In this document: positions 22,246-31,514 of the stretch, in pieces
Numbering within the stretch: position 1 is the first letter of the stretch
Layout: each line of letters begins with the position of its first letter
Assembly: GCA_964545045.1 (NCBI GenBank)
Contig: CAZJEN010000020.1
Span: 1-64,000 of the forward strand
Length of the DNA stretch: 64,000 nt
Source of the DNA: SIG307 sp964545045
Lineage (GTDB): Bacteria > Bacillota > Clostridia > Lachnospirales > Lachnospiraceae
Reading direction: 5' to 3'
Position numbers and translations under genes: made by a program
The notes under the pieces: generated by a model
The model's database searches: none
Seen by the model: only the letters and a program-made list of their open reading frames with translations
What the model was told of the DNA's origin: nothing

Positions 22246-23661
22246 TTACGATTCTCCTTCTATCAATATAACATCCTTGTTCACTGCGGAAACATCCAGA
22301 ACAATGTGGTCATACAGGGACACTCCGCCCGCCAGACCGGCCCGAACCAAAACATATTCCTCTACGTCGGTAATACGCTCAATTCGCCGGAACACCGCAT
22401 AACCCTTATTCATGTTATAGACTCCTTCCATTTCTGTCAGGAAAGAATACAACATCGCACGCTCCGGTTCGGAAGTAAGACTTGTGGAATAAATATACTG
22501 ACCGGAATCAAAATCTTCCTCCGCCACATAGTAATAACCGTTTTCGCGGAACAAGTAATTAATTTTACAATAATCCGGTCTTACTTCTCCTGATTCCGCA
22601 TCGTAACGTTCCAGACTGATGCCGACCTCATTTCCTTCTTCTCCTCCGCCTTTCATAACAAAGCGTTCCGGAATCTGATAAATCTCTTTGGTTAAAATTG
22701 CGGTTTCCGGAATCTTAAGCCCTTCCTTTGCAGCAATAAATACCGTAACATCCAGAAAACGTTCACTTAAATAATCGGCACCGTAACGGTCCATATCAAC
22801 GACTAAATACGTCGTATCACCCAGCCGAAGCTTTTCAAAGGACTTTTCATAAAGAACCGAATCCCCGGAAATCTGAAAAGACACCTTATCTCCGGAATTT
22901 TTCATTCTTTCCTCATACTCTTTCGGTACCTGAATTACAAGCTGCCATTTTTCATCAAAAATAAGCTTGTACGCAAAATTATCAATTGCGGAAATTCCCG
23001 TCTGCTTTTTATACTCCGGCACCGCACGTTTCTCAATCGAAAAATCGTCCTCGCTAAGCATTTCCTTTGTATATCCGTCAAACCTGTCGGAAAAATAAGA
23101 TACAACACCGCTCTGAGGAGATTCTACTGTCATAAAGGAATTAGACATCGTATCTTTGTTTGCCAGAGTATCCAATACCGAAACATCCCGGTATCTTAAA
23201 TAATCCGAAAGAAACTCTTCTCTTAAGGAGTAGCTCTCGGAAAACTCCGTATCCGAATACTCCGAACAAAAAGCTCTGATATTTCCTTTTAATCGAAGCA
23301 AATCATTCGACGTCAAGGTTGCATTATCTTCATTCAAATTCAAAATATCCTGCAGTTCGGAAGAATCGTTTACAGAATAAATCTGGGCATTCTTGGTAAC
23401 CCGTGCACCTTCTCGGTAATAATAATTTAAATACCCTGCACGCTCGGTAAGATACGTCGTCTCCGAACGAAGAATCATCGCAATTGTAGGCATTTCGCTT
23501 CCGGAGCTACCTTCATGCACTTCGTATAGGGAAAGATGCGGAGTGGTAGCATAACGATAGATATTAATCACGAGAAGTACCAGAACGCCAAATGCTACTA
23601 CCAATCCGATATTAATATCTTTTCTTTGCCGAAATTTGATTATCTTCCGTTCCTTTGACAT
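22246..23661 (-). CDS. HlyD-like membrane protein of unknown role
   Basis: 471 aa. A short cytoplasmic start (K-I-I-K-F-R-Q-R-K) and one membrane helix (about residues 17-40) precede a large extracytoplasmic part. Two beta-barrel-sandwich-like halves (V-P-T/S-x-x-G and S-P-Q-S-G-V-V-S-Y around 178) suggest a HlyD/membrane-fusion adaptor fold. No ABC or RND transporter is adjacent. It is 1 bp from yggS in the sepF-divIVA cluster, so a division or envelope role is possible. The fold call is moderate and the function unknown. Confidence 0.72.
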   Translation of the reverse strand: MSKERKIIKFRQRKDINIGLVVAFGVLVLLVINIYRYATTPHLSLYEVHEGSSGSEMPTIAMILRSETTYLTERAGYLNYYYREGARVTKNAQIYSVNDSSELQDILNLNEDNATLTSNDLLRLKGNIRAFCSEYSDTEFSESYSLREEFLSDYLRYRDVSVLDTLANKDTMSNSFMTVESPQSGVVSYFSDRFDGYTKEMLSEDDFSIEKRAVPEYKKQTGISAIDNFAYKLIFDEKWQLVIQVPKEYEERMKNSGDKVSFQISGDSVLYEKSFEKLRLGDTTYLVVDMDRYGADYLSERFLDVTVFIAAKEGLKIPETAILTKEIYQIPERFVMKGGGEEGNEVGISLERYDAESGEVRPDYCKINYLFRENGYYYVAEEDFDSGQYIYSTSLTSEPERAMLYSFLTEMEGVYNMNKGYAVFRRIERITDVEEYVLVRAGLAGGVSLYDHIVLDVSAVNKDVILIEGES

Positions 23662-23691
23662 GGTATCGTCTCTCCCTTCTGCTTATACACT

Positions 23692-23724
23692 ATCAAAAGT
23701 CCCGGCGCAAATTGTTGTGCCGGG
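23692..23724 (-). terminator. Terminator after the carboxypeptidase gene
   Basis: On the minus strand CCCGGC (23724-23719) pairs with GCCGGG (23706-23701), followed by ACTTTTGAT. It separates the mre/min/dac operon from the sepF-divIVA block. Confidence 0.75.
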
Positions 23725-23738
23725 GCTCATATTTTCTT

Positions 23739-24743
23739 TTATTTTGAAACCGCAGCCTTCATAAGCTCCGTCATTTTCCCGTAAAGAACTTCATAGGATG
23801 GTGCATGAAAAACCTCTGCTATATACGATACGCCCTCTTTGTCTTTAAAATAAAGTGTCAGACAACAGCCTGCCGCGTTGGTCGTTCCCGTTTTACCACC
23901 GATGATTTCAATTTCCTCCGGTGCTTCAAAACTTCCTCCGAAATATAGATTCGTACTGTTAAAGACTTTGGTTTTCGCATTGCCCTGTGCATCCCGGTAA
24001 ATAATCTCACAAGACGGCATAGAAACAATGGAGATAAATTTACTGTAATGAATCAATTCGTTCAAAATCAGATAAATATCATATGCTGTGGTATAATGTT
24101 CACGGTTATGTAAACCGTGAGGATTTACGAAATGTGTATCTACGGCCCCTAATTTCATCGCCTCTTCGTTCATCAATTCGGCAAAAGCCTCCACAGAACC
24201 GGAAATGTGCTCTGCAATAGCAACACCGGCATCGTTTCCGCTGTAAATCAACAATGCCGCAAGCAAATCCTCCAACACTACCGTATCCCCTTCTTTAAAG
24301 TCACAGGATACCGCACCGTAAACGCCGAGATGAGAGGCATTATAGCTAAATGTCACACTCTCACTCAGATTGCAATATTTTAACGCCAGCAATGCAGTCA
24401 AAAGCTTTGTCGTGCTGGCCGGATAAATCTTATCCGTAATACCGGATTGCTCCAAAATCTTATGATCCGAAATTCGATACAAACCGTAGACATAGTCCTG
24501 TCCGGAAACCGCATCTTCATTATACTCCGTAGAAGCAATACATACTTCCGTTCCGCGTCCGCTTAAAAAATCAGCATTTCTGTCGTTCCCGACATCATAA
24601 TATTCAAAGGATTTGGAACCGGTATAAGCCAGCGCAACAGTATCTGTCAGCTCTTCTTTTGACGTACTGCCGCAACCAGAACATAAAAGAGCAAACAATA
24701 CCGCAAAAGCGATTGCTGTTCTGCATTTTTTCATTTGTATCAT
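23739..24743 (-). CDS. D-alanyl-D-alanine carboxypeptidase, lipoprotein (PBP5/DacF type)
   Basis: 334 aa. It removes the terminal D-Ala of peptidoglycan stem peptides. The N-terminal signal ends in a lipobox (L-L-C-S-G-C), so LspA would process it and leave a lipid anchor. Penicillin-binding motifs are S-T-T-K (about residues 109-112), S-G-N (about 168-170) and K-T-G (about 285-287). It lacks the long C-terminal membrane helix of PBP5, consistent with lipid anchoring. It is the last gene of the radC-mre-min-rodA operon. Confidence 0.93.
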   Translation of the reverse strand: MIQMKKCRTAIAFAVLFALLCSGCGSTSKEELTDTVALAYTGSKSFEYYDVGNDRNADFLSGRGTEVCIASTEYNEDAVSGQDYVYGLYRISDHKILEQSGITDKIYPASTTKLLTALLALKYCNLSESVTFSYNASHLGVYGAVSCDFKEGDTVVLEDLLAALLIYSGNDAGVAIAEHISGSVEAFAELMNEEAMKLGAVDTHFVNPHGLHNREHYTTAYDIYLILNELIHYSKFISIVSMPSCEIIYRDAQGNAKTKVFNSTNLYFGGSFEAPEEIEIIGGKTGTTNAAGCCLTLYFKDKEGVSYIAEVFHAPSYEVLYGKMTELMKAAVSK

Positions 24744-24764
24744 TTGCCCACTTCCTTTTCAACG

Positions 24765-25163
24765 TTAACTTTTGTAAAGATTTCTCCAATCAAGATCACC
24801 GCGGTCTAAGCTCAATATCAGACTTTCTGCTGTTGCCACATTGGTTGCCAGCGGAATATTATGCGTATCACATAACATAACTACATTATTGACGTCCGGT
24901 TCATGAGACTTCGGTGTCAACGGATCTCTGAGAAAAATAACGAGGTCAATTTCGTTATGCTCAATCTGAGATCCCATCTGCTGCTCTCCGCCAAGCGGTC
25001 CGGCAAGATACTTATGAACCGAAAGGTTAGCCGCTTCTTCAATCAGACGTCCGGTAGTTCCGGTAGCATAAAGCGTATGACGACTTAAAATCCCCTTATA
25101 TGCGATACAGAAATTCTGCATCAGTTTCTTTTTCGCATCATGTGCAATCAACCCAATATTCAT
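24765..25163 (-). CDS. mgsA: Methylglyoxal synthase
   Basis: 132 aa. MgsA converts dihydroxyacetone phosphate to methylglyoxal, a bypass that relieves phosphosugar build-up. The phosphate-binding T-G-T-T-G-R and G-P-L-G-G-E-Q-Q-M-G motifs and the catalytic Asp in D-L-V-I-F-L-R-D-P are visible. Its start overlaps the rodA stop by four bases (ATGA type), showing translational coupling with wall-growth genes. The min-rodA-mgsA association is common in clostridia. Confidence 0.96.
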   Translation of the reverse strand: MNIGLIAHDAKKKLMQNFCIAYKGILSRHTLYATGTTGRLIEEAANLSVHKYLAGPLGGEQQMGSQIEHNEIDLVIFLRDPLTPKSHEPDVNNVVMLCDTHNIPLATNVATAESLILSLDRGDLDWRNLYKS

Positions 25164-26347
25164 AGTTCTCCCTTCCTCGGTATATCTCCAAAATCAAGAT
25201 CGATAGAACTTCTTTCCTTCTTTTTGGAAATCCCGATGTTCAATATTATTCCGATGCCTATCATATTACACATCAACGAACTCAACCCATAACTTACAAA
25301 CGGAAGCGGAATACCGGTATTCGGAAGCAACATCGTCACTACACCGATATTGACAAACGCTTGGAAAATATACGTAGTTCCGATTCCCACCGCCAGTAAC
25401 CTTCCCAAATAATCCGGTGCCTTCATTGCAATCATAAAGCACTGGAACGAGATAAAAAAGATTGCAAGTATTATTGCGCAAGATCCCAGAAAGCCGAATG
25501 CTTCCGCCATCCCCGAAAAAATAAAGTCGCTTTCGATTACGGGAATGTTCTTTGACCCCAAGGTACCGTCTCCGGAAAAAATCTTTCCTGTCAGTCCTCC
25601 GGAAGCAATGGCGGTAATGGAATTTTCCTGTTGCCAGAGCGTATCCGAATGATTTTCCGGATGCAACAGTGACAAAATACGCTCTTGCTGCGTATCCGAT
25701 AAAAGGACCTGAAAATCCTGTTGTACATACCAAAACAATCCCGCCGCCACAGGAATGGCGACCGCTACAATCGGTAATAGTATCTTATACTTGATTCCCG
25801 ATGCAAAAATCACAACCACAAGAGAAACGCATATAACAATTGTGGTGGACAAGTCCGGCTGCAAAAAAACCAGTCCTACCGGAAGTGCAAGCATAATTAC
25901 TGCAAAAAGCAATACCCAGCCCTGCTTTATCCGACCCATTAACCGGTCGAACAAGGTAGCCAGACAAATAACCAACACTACCTTTGTCAGCTCCGAAACC
26001 TGAAACTCGAATTTTGCATTATCTCCGTTGGGAATACCGATCCAACGGTTTACTCCGCCTCTTGCTACGTTAAAGTAATCTACATACTTTACCACAAACA
26101 GCAAGACAAAGTTTACGACATACATCAATCCGGCAAATTTACATACAAAGTGATAATCAAACATCGAGACAAATACCGCCAAAAGCACTCCGCCGATAAT
26201 TCCCTTCGTTTGCCTTGATACCATGTCGATATCTTCTCCCTGTACCTTATCCAGTACATAAATTCCGGCGGTACATAGGAGAATAATCAACAATAAAATA
26301 GACCAGCGGTACTTTTTCAAATCGTACCGTTCCCATAGTTTAAACAT
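25160..26347 (-). CDS. rodA: SEDS-family glycan polymerase, RodA/FtsW type
   Basis: 395 aa with about ten membrane helices. SEDS proteins polymerise lipid II into glycan strands and work with a cognate class B PBP. Signatures are V-S-E-L-T-K (about residues 119-124), F-L-Q-P-D-L-S-T (about 161-168) and the C-terminal P-L-P-F-V-S-Y-G. RodA is chosen over FtsW because the gene shares the operon with mreBCD and a PBP2, which act in elongation. It is fully plausible in length. Confidence 0.92.
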   Translation of the reverse strand: MFKLWERYDLKKYRWSILLLIILLCTAGIYVLDKVQGEDIDMVSRQTKGIIGGVLLAVFVSMFDYHFVCKFAGLMYVVNFVLLFVVKYVDYFNVARGGVNRWIGIPNGDNAKFEFQVSELTKVVLVICLATLFDRLMGRIKQGWVLLFAVIMLALPVGLVFLQPDLSTTIVICVSLVVVIFASGIKYKILLPIVAVAIPVAAGLFWYVQQDFQVLLSDTQQERILSLLHPENHSDTLWQQENSITAIASGGLTGKIFSGDGTLGSKNIPVIESDFIFSGMAEAFGFLGSCAIILAIFFISFQCFMIAMKAPDYLGRLLAVGIGTTYIFQAFVNIGVVTMLLPNTGIPLPFVSYGLSSLMCNMIGIGIILNIGISKKKERSSIDLDFGDIPRKGEL

Positions 26348-26358
26348 GAAACACCCTC

Positions 26359-26634
26359 TTAATTCTTGTTGCGCATATCCTTTATCGGAATATTTGCAAA
26401 AATTGCCGGCACCGAACCGTTGTCGGAATCCGACTGGGTCTGCTTAATCTGAATATCCAGACCCGTCATATCAATTTCGATATACTTGGAAATAACCGCA
26501 ATAATATCGTTCTTCATCTGTTCCATAATTTCCGGAGAACATCCCGCACGATCCGAAACAAGCACCAGCTTTAAACGATCCTTTGCCACCGCACCCGGGG
26601 CCTTCCCTTTATTAAAAAAATCAAATAAGCCCAT
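26359..26634 (-). CDS. minE: Cell-division topological specificity factor MinE
   Basis: 91 aa. MinE stimulates MinD ATPase and drives Min pole-to-pole behaviour. The N-terminal membrane/MinD-binding part (L-F-D-F-F, then A-K-D-R-L-K-L-V-L-V-S-D-R) and the dimerisation half (Y-I-E-I-D) are characteristic. It lies 13 bp after minD in minC-minD-minE order. MinE is absent from Bacillus but common in clostridia. Confidence 0.95.
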   Translation of the reverse strand: MGLFDFFNKGKAPGAVAKDRLKLVLVSDRAGCSPEIMEQMKNDIIAVISKYIEIDMTGLDIQIKQTQSDSDNGSVPAIFANIPIKDMRNKN

Positions 26635-26647
26635 AATCTATCCTCCG

Positions 26648-27427
26648 TTAGTTTTTCTTGAAAATACGACTGAAGAAACCACCCTTGTTTAAATCAAGGA
26701 AATCTACTTCTTCGCCTGCCACACGTCTGCAAATGTTCATGTATGCCTTACCTGCCATGCAATTCTGGCCAACAAGCGGAACACCCTGGTTGGTGGAAAT
26801 AACTATGTTCTCATCATCCGGAACTACGCCGATTAAGTCAATCGCAAGAATCTCAACAACATCGTCGCTGGACATCATATCACCGCGCTTTACCATATCC
26901 ATACGGAGACGGTTTACAATCAGGTGGGTCTGCTTAATCTCATTTGCCTCCAAAAGACCGATAATACGGTCTGCGTCACGCACTGCGGAAACCTCCGGGG
27001 TCGTAACAACAAGGGCACGGTCAGCACCTGCGATTGCATTGTGGAAGCCCTGCTCAATACCTGCCGGACAGTCGATGATAACGTAATCAAACTCTTCCTT
27101 TAACTGATCCGTAAGCTTCTTCATCTGCTCCGGGGTAATCGCTGTCTTATCGCGGGTCTGTGCAGACGGAAGGAGATAAAAGTTATTGTATCCCTTTACC
27201 TTAATGAATGCCTGATTAATTTTACAGGAGCCCTCGATAACGTCTACCAGATTATAAACAATACGATTCTCCAAGCCCATAACAACATCCAGATTTCTAA
27301 GTCCGATATCTGTGTCGATTAATACTACTTTCTTGTCTAATTTTGCAAGGCCGGTACCTACGTTTGCCGTAGTGGTGGTTTTACCTACACCGCCTTTTCC
27401 CGATGTTACAACAATTACTTCGCCCAT
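26648..27427 (-). CDS. minD: Septum site-determining ATPase MinD
   Basis: 259 aa. MinD binds membrane in the ATP form and recruits MinC. The deviant Walker A K-G-G-V-G-K-T (about residues 11-17), D-T-D-I-G-L-R-N-L-D, and D-C-P-A-G-I are visible. The C-terminal amphipathic membrane-targeting helix is G-G-F-F-S-R-I-F-K-K-N. It lies between minC and minE in the same operon. Confidence 0.97.
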   Translation of the reverse strand: MGEVIVVTSGKGGVGKTTTTANVGTGLAKLDKKVVLIDTDIGLRNLDVVMGLENRIVYNLVDVIEGSCKINQAFIKVKGYNNFYLLPSAQTRDKTAITPEQMKKLTDQLKEEFDYVIIDCPAGIEQGFHNAIAGADRALVVTTPEVSAVRDADRIIGLLEANEIKQTHLIVNRLRMDMVKRGDMMSSDDVVEILAIDLIGVVPDDENIVISTNQGVPLVGQNCMAGKAYMNICRRVAGEEVDFLDLNKGGFFSRIFKKN

Positions 27428-27447
27428 TCGTTCATATCCTCCGATAA

Positions 27448-28134
27448 TTATAATTTTATATCATTTAAAACCGTTCTGGAAACCGGTTCAATAAATATAT
27501 TTTCCCCTGACCGAAATGCAATCTTCGGTTCCTTAGATTTCTCCTTCTCCCTCTTCCAAAGCATCTTCCCTGCCTTGTCAGGTGCTCGTGCAATGGTATC
27601 CGCAATACGTATTTGTACCGGGTCAAGCTCCAATGCCAGAACAAATGCATTTTCATTGCCTCCGGCTCCCGCATATACATTTCCGAGAAGCGCACCGAGT
27701 ACGATGATATTACCCTTTGACGTTACGGTAGCGCCCTGATTGACATCACCTATGATAATAATGCTGGTTTCCGTCTCAAGCACCTGCCCGGAACGCAAAT
27801 TGCCTTTATAAAACTGCCCGTTGGAATTATCCATTTCCTGCAGGCGGTCCTCCAGGGAACGCCTATGAAGTTCCTCCGTTTCGCTGTTTTTATCGATCAC
27901 ACAAACAATGTGTACCTCGGAATTTTCGGCTATAATATCCAGTAATTCTCGTTGCTGCGCATCCGACAATTTCTTTCCGTCAAAGGAAATTGCCATCTTT
28001 GCGTTTCCGAAAAACTTTGCGGATTCTTTGAATTTTTCTCCGACTTCTCTTGAAATCGTTGCGAAATCCGCCTGTTCATCGATATATACCGAAAAGCCGT
28101 AGGTGGTTCCTTTGATTACTACTGCGCTATTCAT
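27448..28134 (-). CDS. minC: Septum site-determining protein MinC
   Basis: 228 aa. MinC blocks FtsZ polymerisation away from midcell. The N-terminal FtsZ-inhibiting domain (about residues 1-100) is less conserved. The C-terminal beta-helix has G-D-V-N-Q-G-A, I-I-V-L-G-A-L-L-G-N-V-Y-A-G-A and A-L-E-L-D-P-V-Q-I-R-I-A, which bind MinD and dimerise. It precedes minD and minE in one operon. Confidence 0.94.
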   Translation of the reverse strand: MNSAVVIKGTTYGFSVYIDEQADFATISREVGEKFKESAKFFGNAKMAISFDGKKLSDAQQRELLDIIAENSEVHIVCVIDKNSETEELHRRSLEDRLQEMDNSNGQFYKGNLRSGQVLETETSIIIIGDVNQGATVTSKGNIIVLGALLGNVYAGAGGNENAFVLALELDPVQIRIADTIARAPDKAGKMLWKREKEKSKEPKIAFRSGENIFIEPVSRTVLNDIKL

Positions 28135-28151
28135 TCGAATCCCCTCCTCTG

Positions 28152-30980
28152 CTATTCTGCCTCAATTTTATTATAGTTCTTATCATACGTATCGGAATGA
28201 TAGTAATAATCATATACAACGTACCCGAAGTCCACTGCATTTCCCGAAGCATAACCGTTCGGAATAACAACAGTTACCGCAATTTCAGGATTTTCGTACG
28301 GTGCATAGGAAACAAATAAAACATGGCTCGGCTTTGTGTCGGAAACCTGTGCCGTACCGGACTTTCCTGCTGCATCAAACCCTAACGTATCATATAATCG
28401 TCCGGTAGAATCATTACTGTTGATTGTAAGATACATTCCCTTCTGTACCTGCTTCCACTCCGCATCGGTAAACTCCGTAATCTTATTATCCAGTGTTGCG
28501 GAATTCTCAAGTATCGTCTGCTCCTTCGTATCTTCAATCCGGTCAATCAACGTCAGCTTGTAGCAGTTTCCTTTGCTTCCCAACGTAGTTGCGTATCTTG
28601 CAATCTGAGACGGCGTAAAGCTATGATAATAGCCGATTGCCGCACGTACCGCATCGTGATTTGCGATTTGCGGTTCCAGTTCCGCAACTTCGATTCCCGA
28701 TTTGGAACCGAGACCGAACTTCTCAGCGTATCTGGAAAGCTTTGCGATTCCTATGGAGTCGCTGTACTTGCCGTTGAAGTCCTCCGCTAGTCTGTAACCT
28801 ACCTCAAAATAGAAATAGTTACAGGAATGATTGATTGCCTGCGGTACATCAATTTTACCATGATTCTTCGGATAATACCAGCATTTTGGTGAAGGATCTA
28901 CTTTTGTAAATTCACCGAGGTCCTCGATTTTCTCGTAAAGCCCCAACTCATTCTCGCCGTATCCGGCAAAACTGGTAATCATCTTAAAGGTAGAACCGGT
29001 GGTGGTCTTGGAATTCGTCACACGGCTGGATAACGGGTTGGACTTATCTTCCAAAAGCTTGGAATAATATTCCCAATCGATTTTGTTTGCCAGCTTGTTA
29101 TTGTCATAACTCGGATAGGTTACCATAGCCAGCACATCACCGTTATTTACATCGGTAACAATCAACGAAGCCCCGCACGGTTCCAGTGCCAACTGCGCCG
29201 GTGTAATTTCTACATTTTCAATCTTCTTCCGAATAAAATCGTAAGCGGAAATTTTACCGTTATTCAGAGCGTTGTAATCGCTCTCGTTATATGCAATCAC
29301 TCCCTGTGCATAAAGCAACAGACAAACCTCTTTGCCGGAAAGCTCCTTCTGGAAAATCATATTCCGGAGCATCTTCTTTGCAAACACGGAATCCTCGTTC
29401 AGCATACGGACAATTTCGTCCAATAGAATCTCATATACCTCATCCGTTACATAGTAAGTATCGATTCCGAGCCTTTCAAAATCAATCCAGTTCCGATTGA
29501 TTGCATGAACCAAAAACTCTCCCAAGCCGACATCATCGTTTCTGTAGTCAATATAAACCTCATCGGTTTTATCTATATTGGAAATAGGTAAAATTCCTAC
29601 AGATGCCGAAGTGATTTTGGAATAAATATAATCCAGATATTCTTCCGTTTCTTCCGAAACCTTGGAATTCGCAGTCGTGCTGCCGTAAGCAAGACAGTCC
29701 GACAGGTGATTTAATACCGTCCGGTATTTATTCTGATATTTCTGATACACCTTTAATTCGTTTTGATCAGCGTCTTCCGGCGGATTCTCTCCGAAAATAC
29801 GACTTACATCCAAAGTGTTATTCGAAAACAATGCATCGTACACTTCGTATACCGGAATCTTAATGTCATCCGCAGACTCTCCCTTGGTACCGTAATCCAG
29901 TTTATCCGTCATCTGCTCCAATAAAATCTTGGCCAGTTCCTTTTCCACCAGATGATAATAAGCCTTCTGCATTTCCGCATCAATGGTCAGATACAAATGA
30001 TTTCCCGCCTGAGGCTCGGATAAAACCTCCGTATTGACAATACGGTAATTCTCGTCCAAGGTCAGCTGCTCGATGCCCTTCTGACCGTTCAACAAATCCT
30101 CAAAAGTCTTCTCAAGACCGGTCTTACCGATCACATCGGTAGCGGAATAAACCGTCCCTTCCGCATTATAGCTTTCCAGTTCGTCTTCCGTTATCTTTCC
30201 TGTGTATCCGATAATATGAGCAAAATACTCACTGTAATTATAAACACGCTTCGTCTTCATCACAACGGAAACACCCGGAAGCTCCGCGCTGTTCTCCTTC
30301 AAAGCAGAAATAAGCGTATCCGAAACACCGGTAGCCAGTGTAATCTGAGAATACTTCGGCCACAAGGTGAAAATTGCGTAACGCACGGACATAATACGCA
30401 AGGCATCTTCCAAGGAATACTCCTCCGAAATGCCGTACATGGAACCGAATTTCAGATTACCGTAACGTAACAGCGCAAACAACTCCTCTGCGGTCATTTC
30501 ACGCTCCTCGTCCGTCAGATTATCGATAGACTGTTTTCCCAACGCATTCTTTATAAAACGAAGACGCGCCGTTCCTTCTACCGTATATTCCAGAATGCCG
30601 GATTCACCGATTGTAATATAAAACTCCGGCTCCAGCTCCACATCTTCTCTTTCCAAAATACGAATCAAGCGATACAACATCGCGTTTTTCTTGTCGTTTG
30701 TGTTCAGCAACGGGCTGTCTTCCAGTATCACGGAATAGGAAAGCTCATTATAGGCAAGAACTCTGCCGTTCCTGTCATAAATCATGCCTCTGGTGCTGTC
30801 GGTCTGACGCTCTCTGGTCTGTTTATACTCTTCTTCCGCCACCACCTGCTCCGCATCCAGTATCTGAATCCGGTACATTTGGAAAATCAAGACTCCCGCC
30901 AGAACAAAATAAAATGTAACAATCGGTATCATACGGGAAGAGAGCCATTCTTTCAGTTTACTGAAAATCAAATAAAACAA
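28152..30980 (-). CDS. mrdA: Penicillin-binding protein 2, elongation transpeptidase with large insertion
   Basis: 942 aa. A single N-terminal membrane helix (about residues 19-40) leads to a PBP dimerisation domain (about 60-325) and a transpeptidase domain. Active-site motifs are S-T-F-K (Ser663), S-C-N (719-721) and K-S-G (873-875). It cross-links peptidoglycan during elongation, with the SEDS protein in the same operon. It is about 250-300 residues longer than typical PBP2. The extra, acidic and Tyr-rich segment lies at about residues 345-595, between the L-T-I-D strand and the D-V-N-N-G-D-V-L-A-M-V strand. Clostridial PBP2 proteins often carry such insertions; its role is unknown. Confidence 0.94.
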   Translation of the reverse strand: MFYLIFSKLKEWLSSRMIPIVTFYFVLAGVLIFQMYRIQILDAEQVVAEEEYKQTRERQTDSTRGMIYDRNGRVLAYNELSYSVILEDSPLLNTNDKKNAMLYRLIRILEREDVELEPEFYITIGESGILEYTVEGTARLRFIKNALGKQSIDNLTDEEREMTAEELFALLRYGNLKFGSMYGISEEYSLEDALRIMSVRYAIFTLWPKYSQITLATGVSDTLISALKENSAELPGVSVVMKTKRVYNYSEYFAHIIGYTGKITEDELESYNAEGTVYSATDVIGKTGLEKTFEDLLNGQKGIEQLTLDENYRIVNTEVLSEPQAGNHLYLTIDAEMQKAYYHLVEKELAKILLEQMTDKLDYGTKGESADDIKIPVYEVYDALFSNNTLDVSRIFGENPPEDADQNELKVYQKYQNKYRTVLNHLSDCLAYGSTTANSKVSEETEEYLDYIYSKITSASVGILPISNIDKTDEVYIDYRNDDVGLGEFLVHAINRNWIDFERLGIDTYYVTDEVYEILLDEIVRMLNEDSVFAKKMLRNMIFQKELSGKEVCLLLYAQGVIAYNESDYNALNNGKISAYDFIRKKIENVEITPAQLALEPCGASLIVTDVNNGDVLAMVTYPSYDNNKLANKIDWEYYSKLLEDKSNPLSSRVTNSKTTTGSTFKMITSFAGYGENELGLYEKIEDLGEFTKVDPSPKCWYYPKNHGKIDVPQAINHSCNYFYFEVGYRLAEDFNGKYSDSIGIAKLSRYAEKFGLGSKSGIEVAELEPQIANHDAVRAAIGYYHSFTPSQIARYATTLGSKGNCYKLTLIDRIEDTKEQTILENSATLDNKITEFTDAEWKQVQKGMYLTINSNDSTGRLYDTLGFDAAGKSGTAQVSDTKPSHVLFVSYAPYENPEIAVTVVIPNGYASGNAVDFGYVVYDYYYHSDTYDKNYNKIEAE

Positions 30981-30983
30981 AAA

Positions 30984-31514
30984 CTACTCCTCCTTTTCTA
31001 CCAAACGTAACAGCAACCGATGCACCCAATGAAACAACGGATACAACAAAACGGCTGCCAAAACGGTATAAATCATGCGCGGTAGGATCAGATGTACAAA
31101 GTAATAACCGAACTCGGTCCTGCTTCGAAGCAGGAAATATGCAATATAATAAGCAAAGGAATATACAAACTCTCCCGCAAGAATCATAAGCAACGGCAAT
31201 GTATAATCCCTTTCATCGTATACGTTCCGGGAGTATCCCGCAAAATAACCGATGCATAAGTAGAATAAAGCACACAAGCCTATCATATCATTAAAACATA
31301 CATCCGTAAGCAACCCTGCCGCAAGTCCGGTAAGCATCCCCGGAATCCGTCCTCTTGTATACGCCACCGTAATAACAAGAATCAGCATCAAATCAGGGAC
31401 GACACCTGCCATGGAAATTGCAGGCATTACCGTACTTTGCAGTAAAAAACAAAAAATCAACTGTAGTAATACAAGTATAATGCGAATCAATCTATCGTCC
31501 CTTTCCGATAACAC
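30984..31514 (-). CDS. mreD: Rod shape-determining membrane protein MreD
   Basis: 176 aa, five or six hydrophobic helices. MreD links MreB and MreC to the elongation machinery in the membrane. Recognisable pieces are S-T-V-M-P-A-I-S-M-A-G-V-V-P-D-L and R-G-R-I-P-G-M-L-T-G-L-A-A-G-L-L-T-D. It shares one base with the mreC stop (TAATG-type overlap) and is 3 bp before the PBP2 gene. The family is weakly conserved, so context is an important part of the call. Confidence 0.92.
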   Translation of the reverse strand: MLSERDDRLIRIILVLLQLIFCFLLQSTVMPAISMAGVVPDLMLILVITVAYTRGRIPGMLTGLAAGLLTDVCFNDMIGLCALFYLCIGYFAGYSRNVYDERDYTLPLLMILAGEFVYSFAYYIAYFLLRSRTEFGYYFVHLILPRMIYTVLAAVLLYPLFHWVHRLLLRLVEKEE

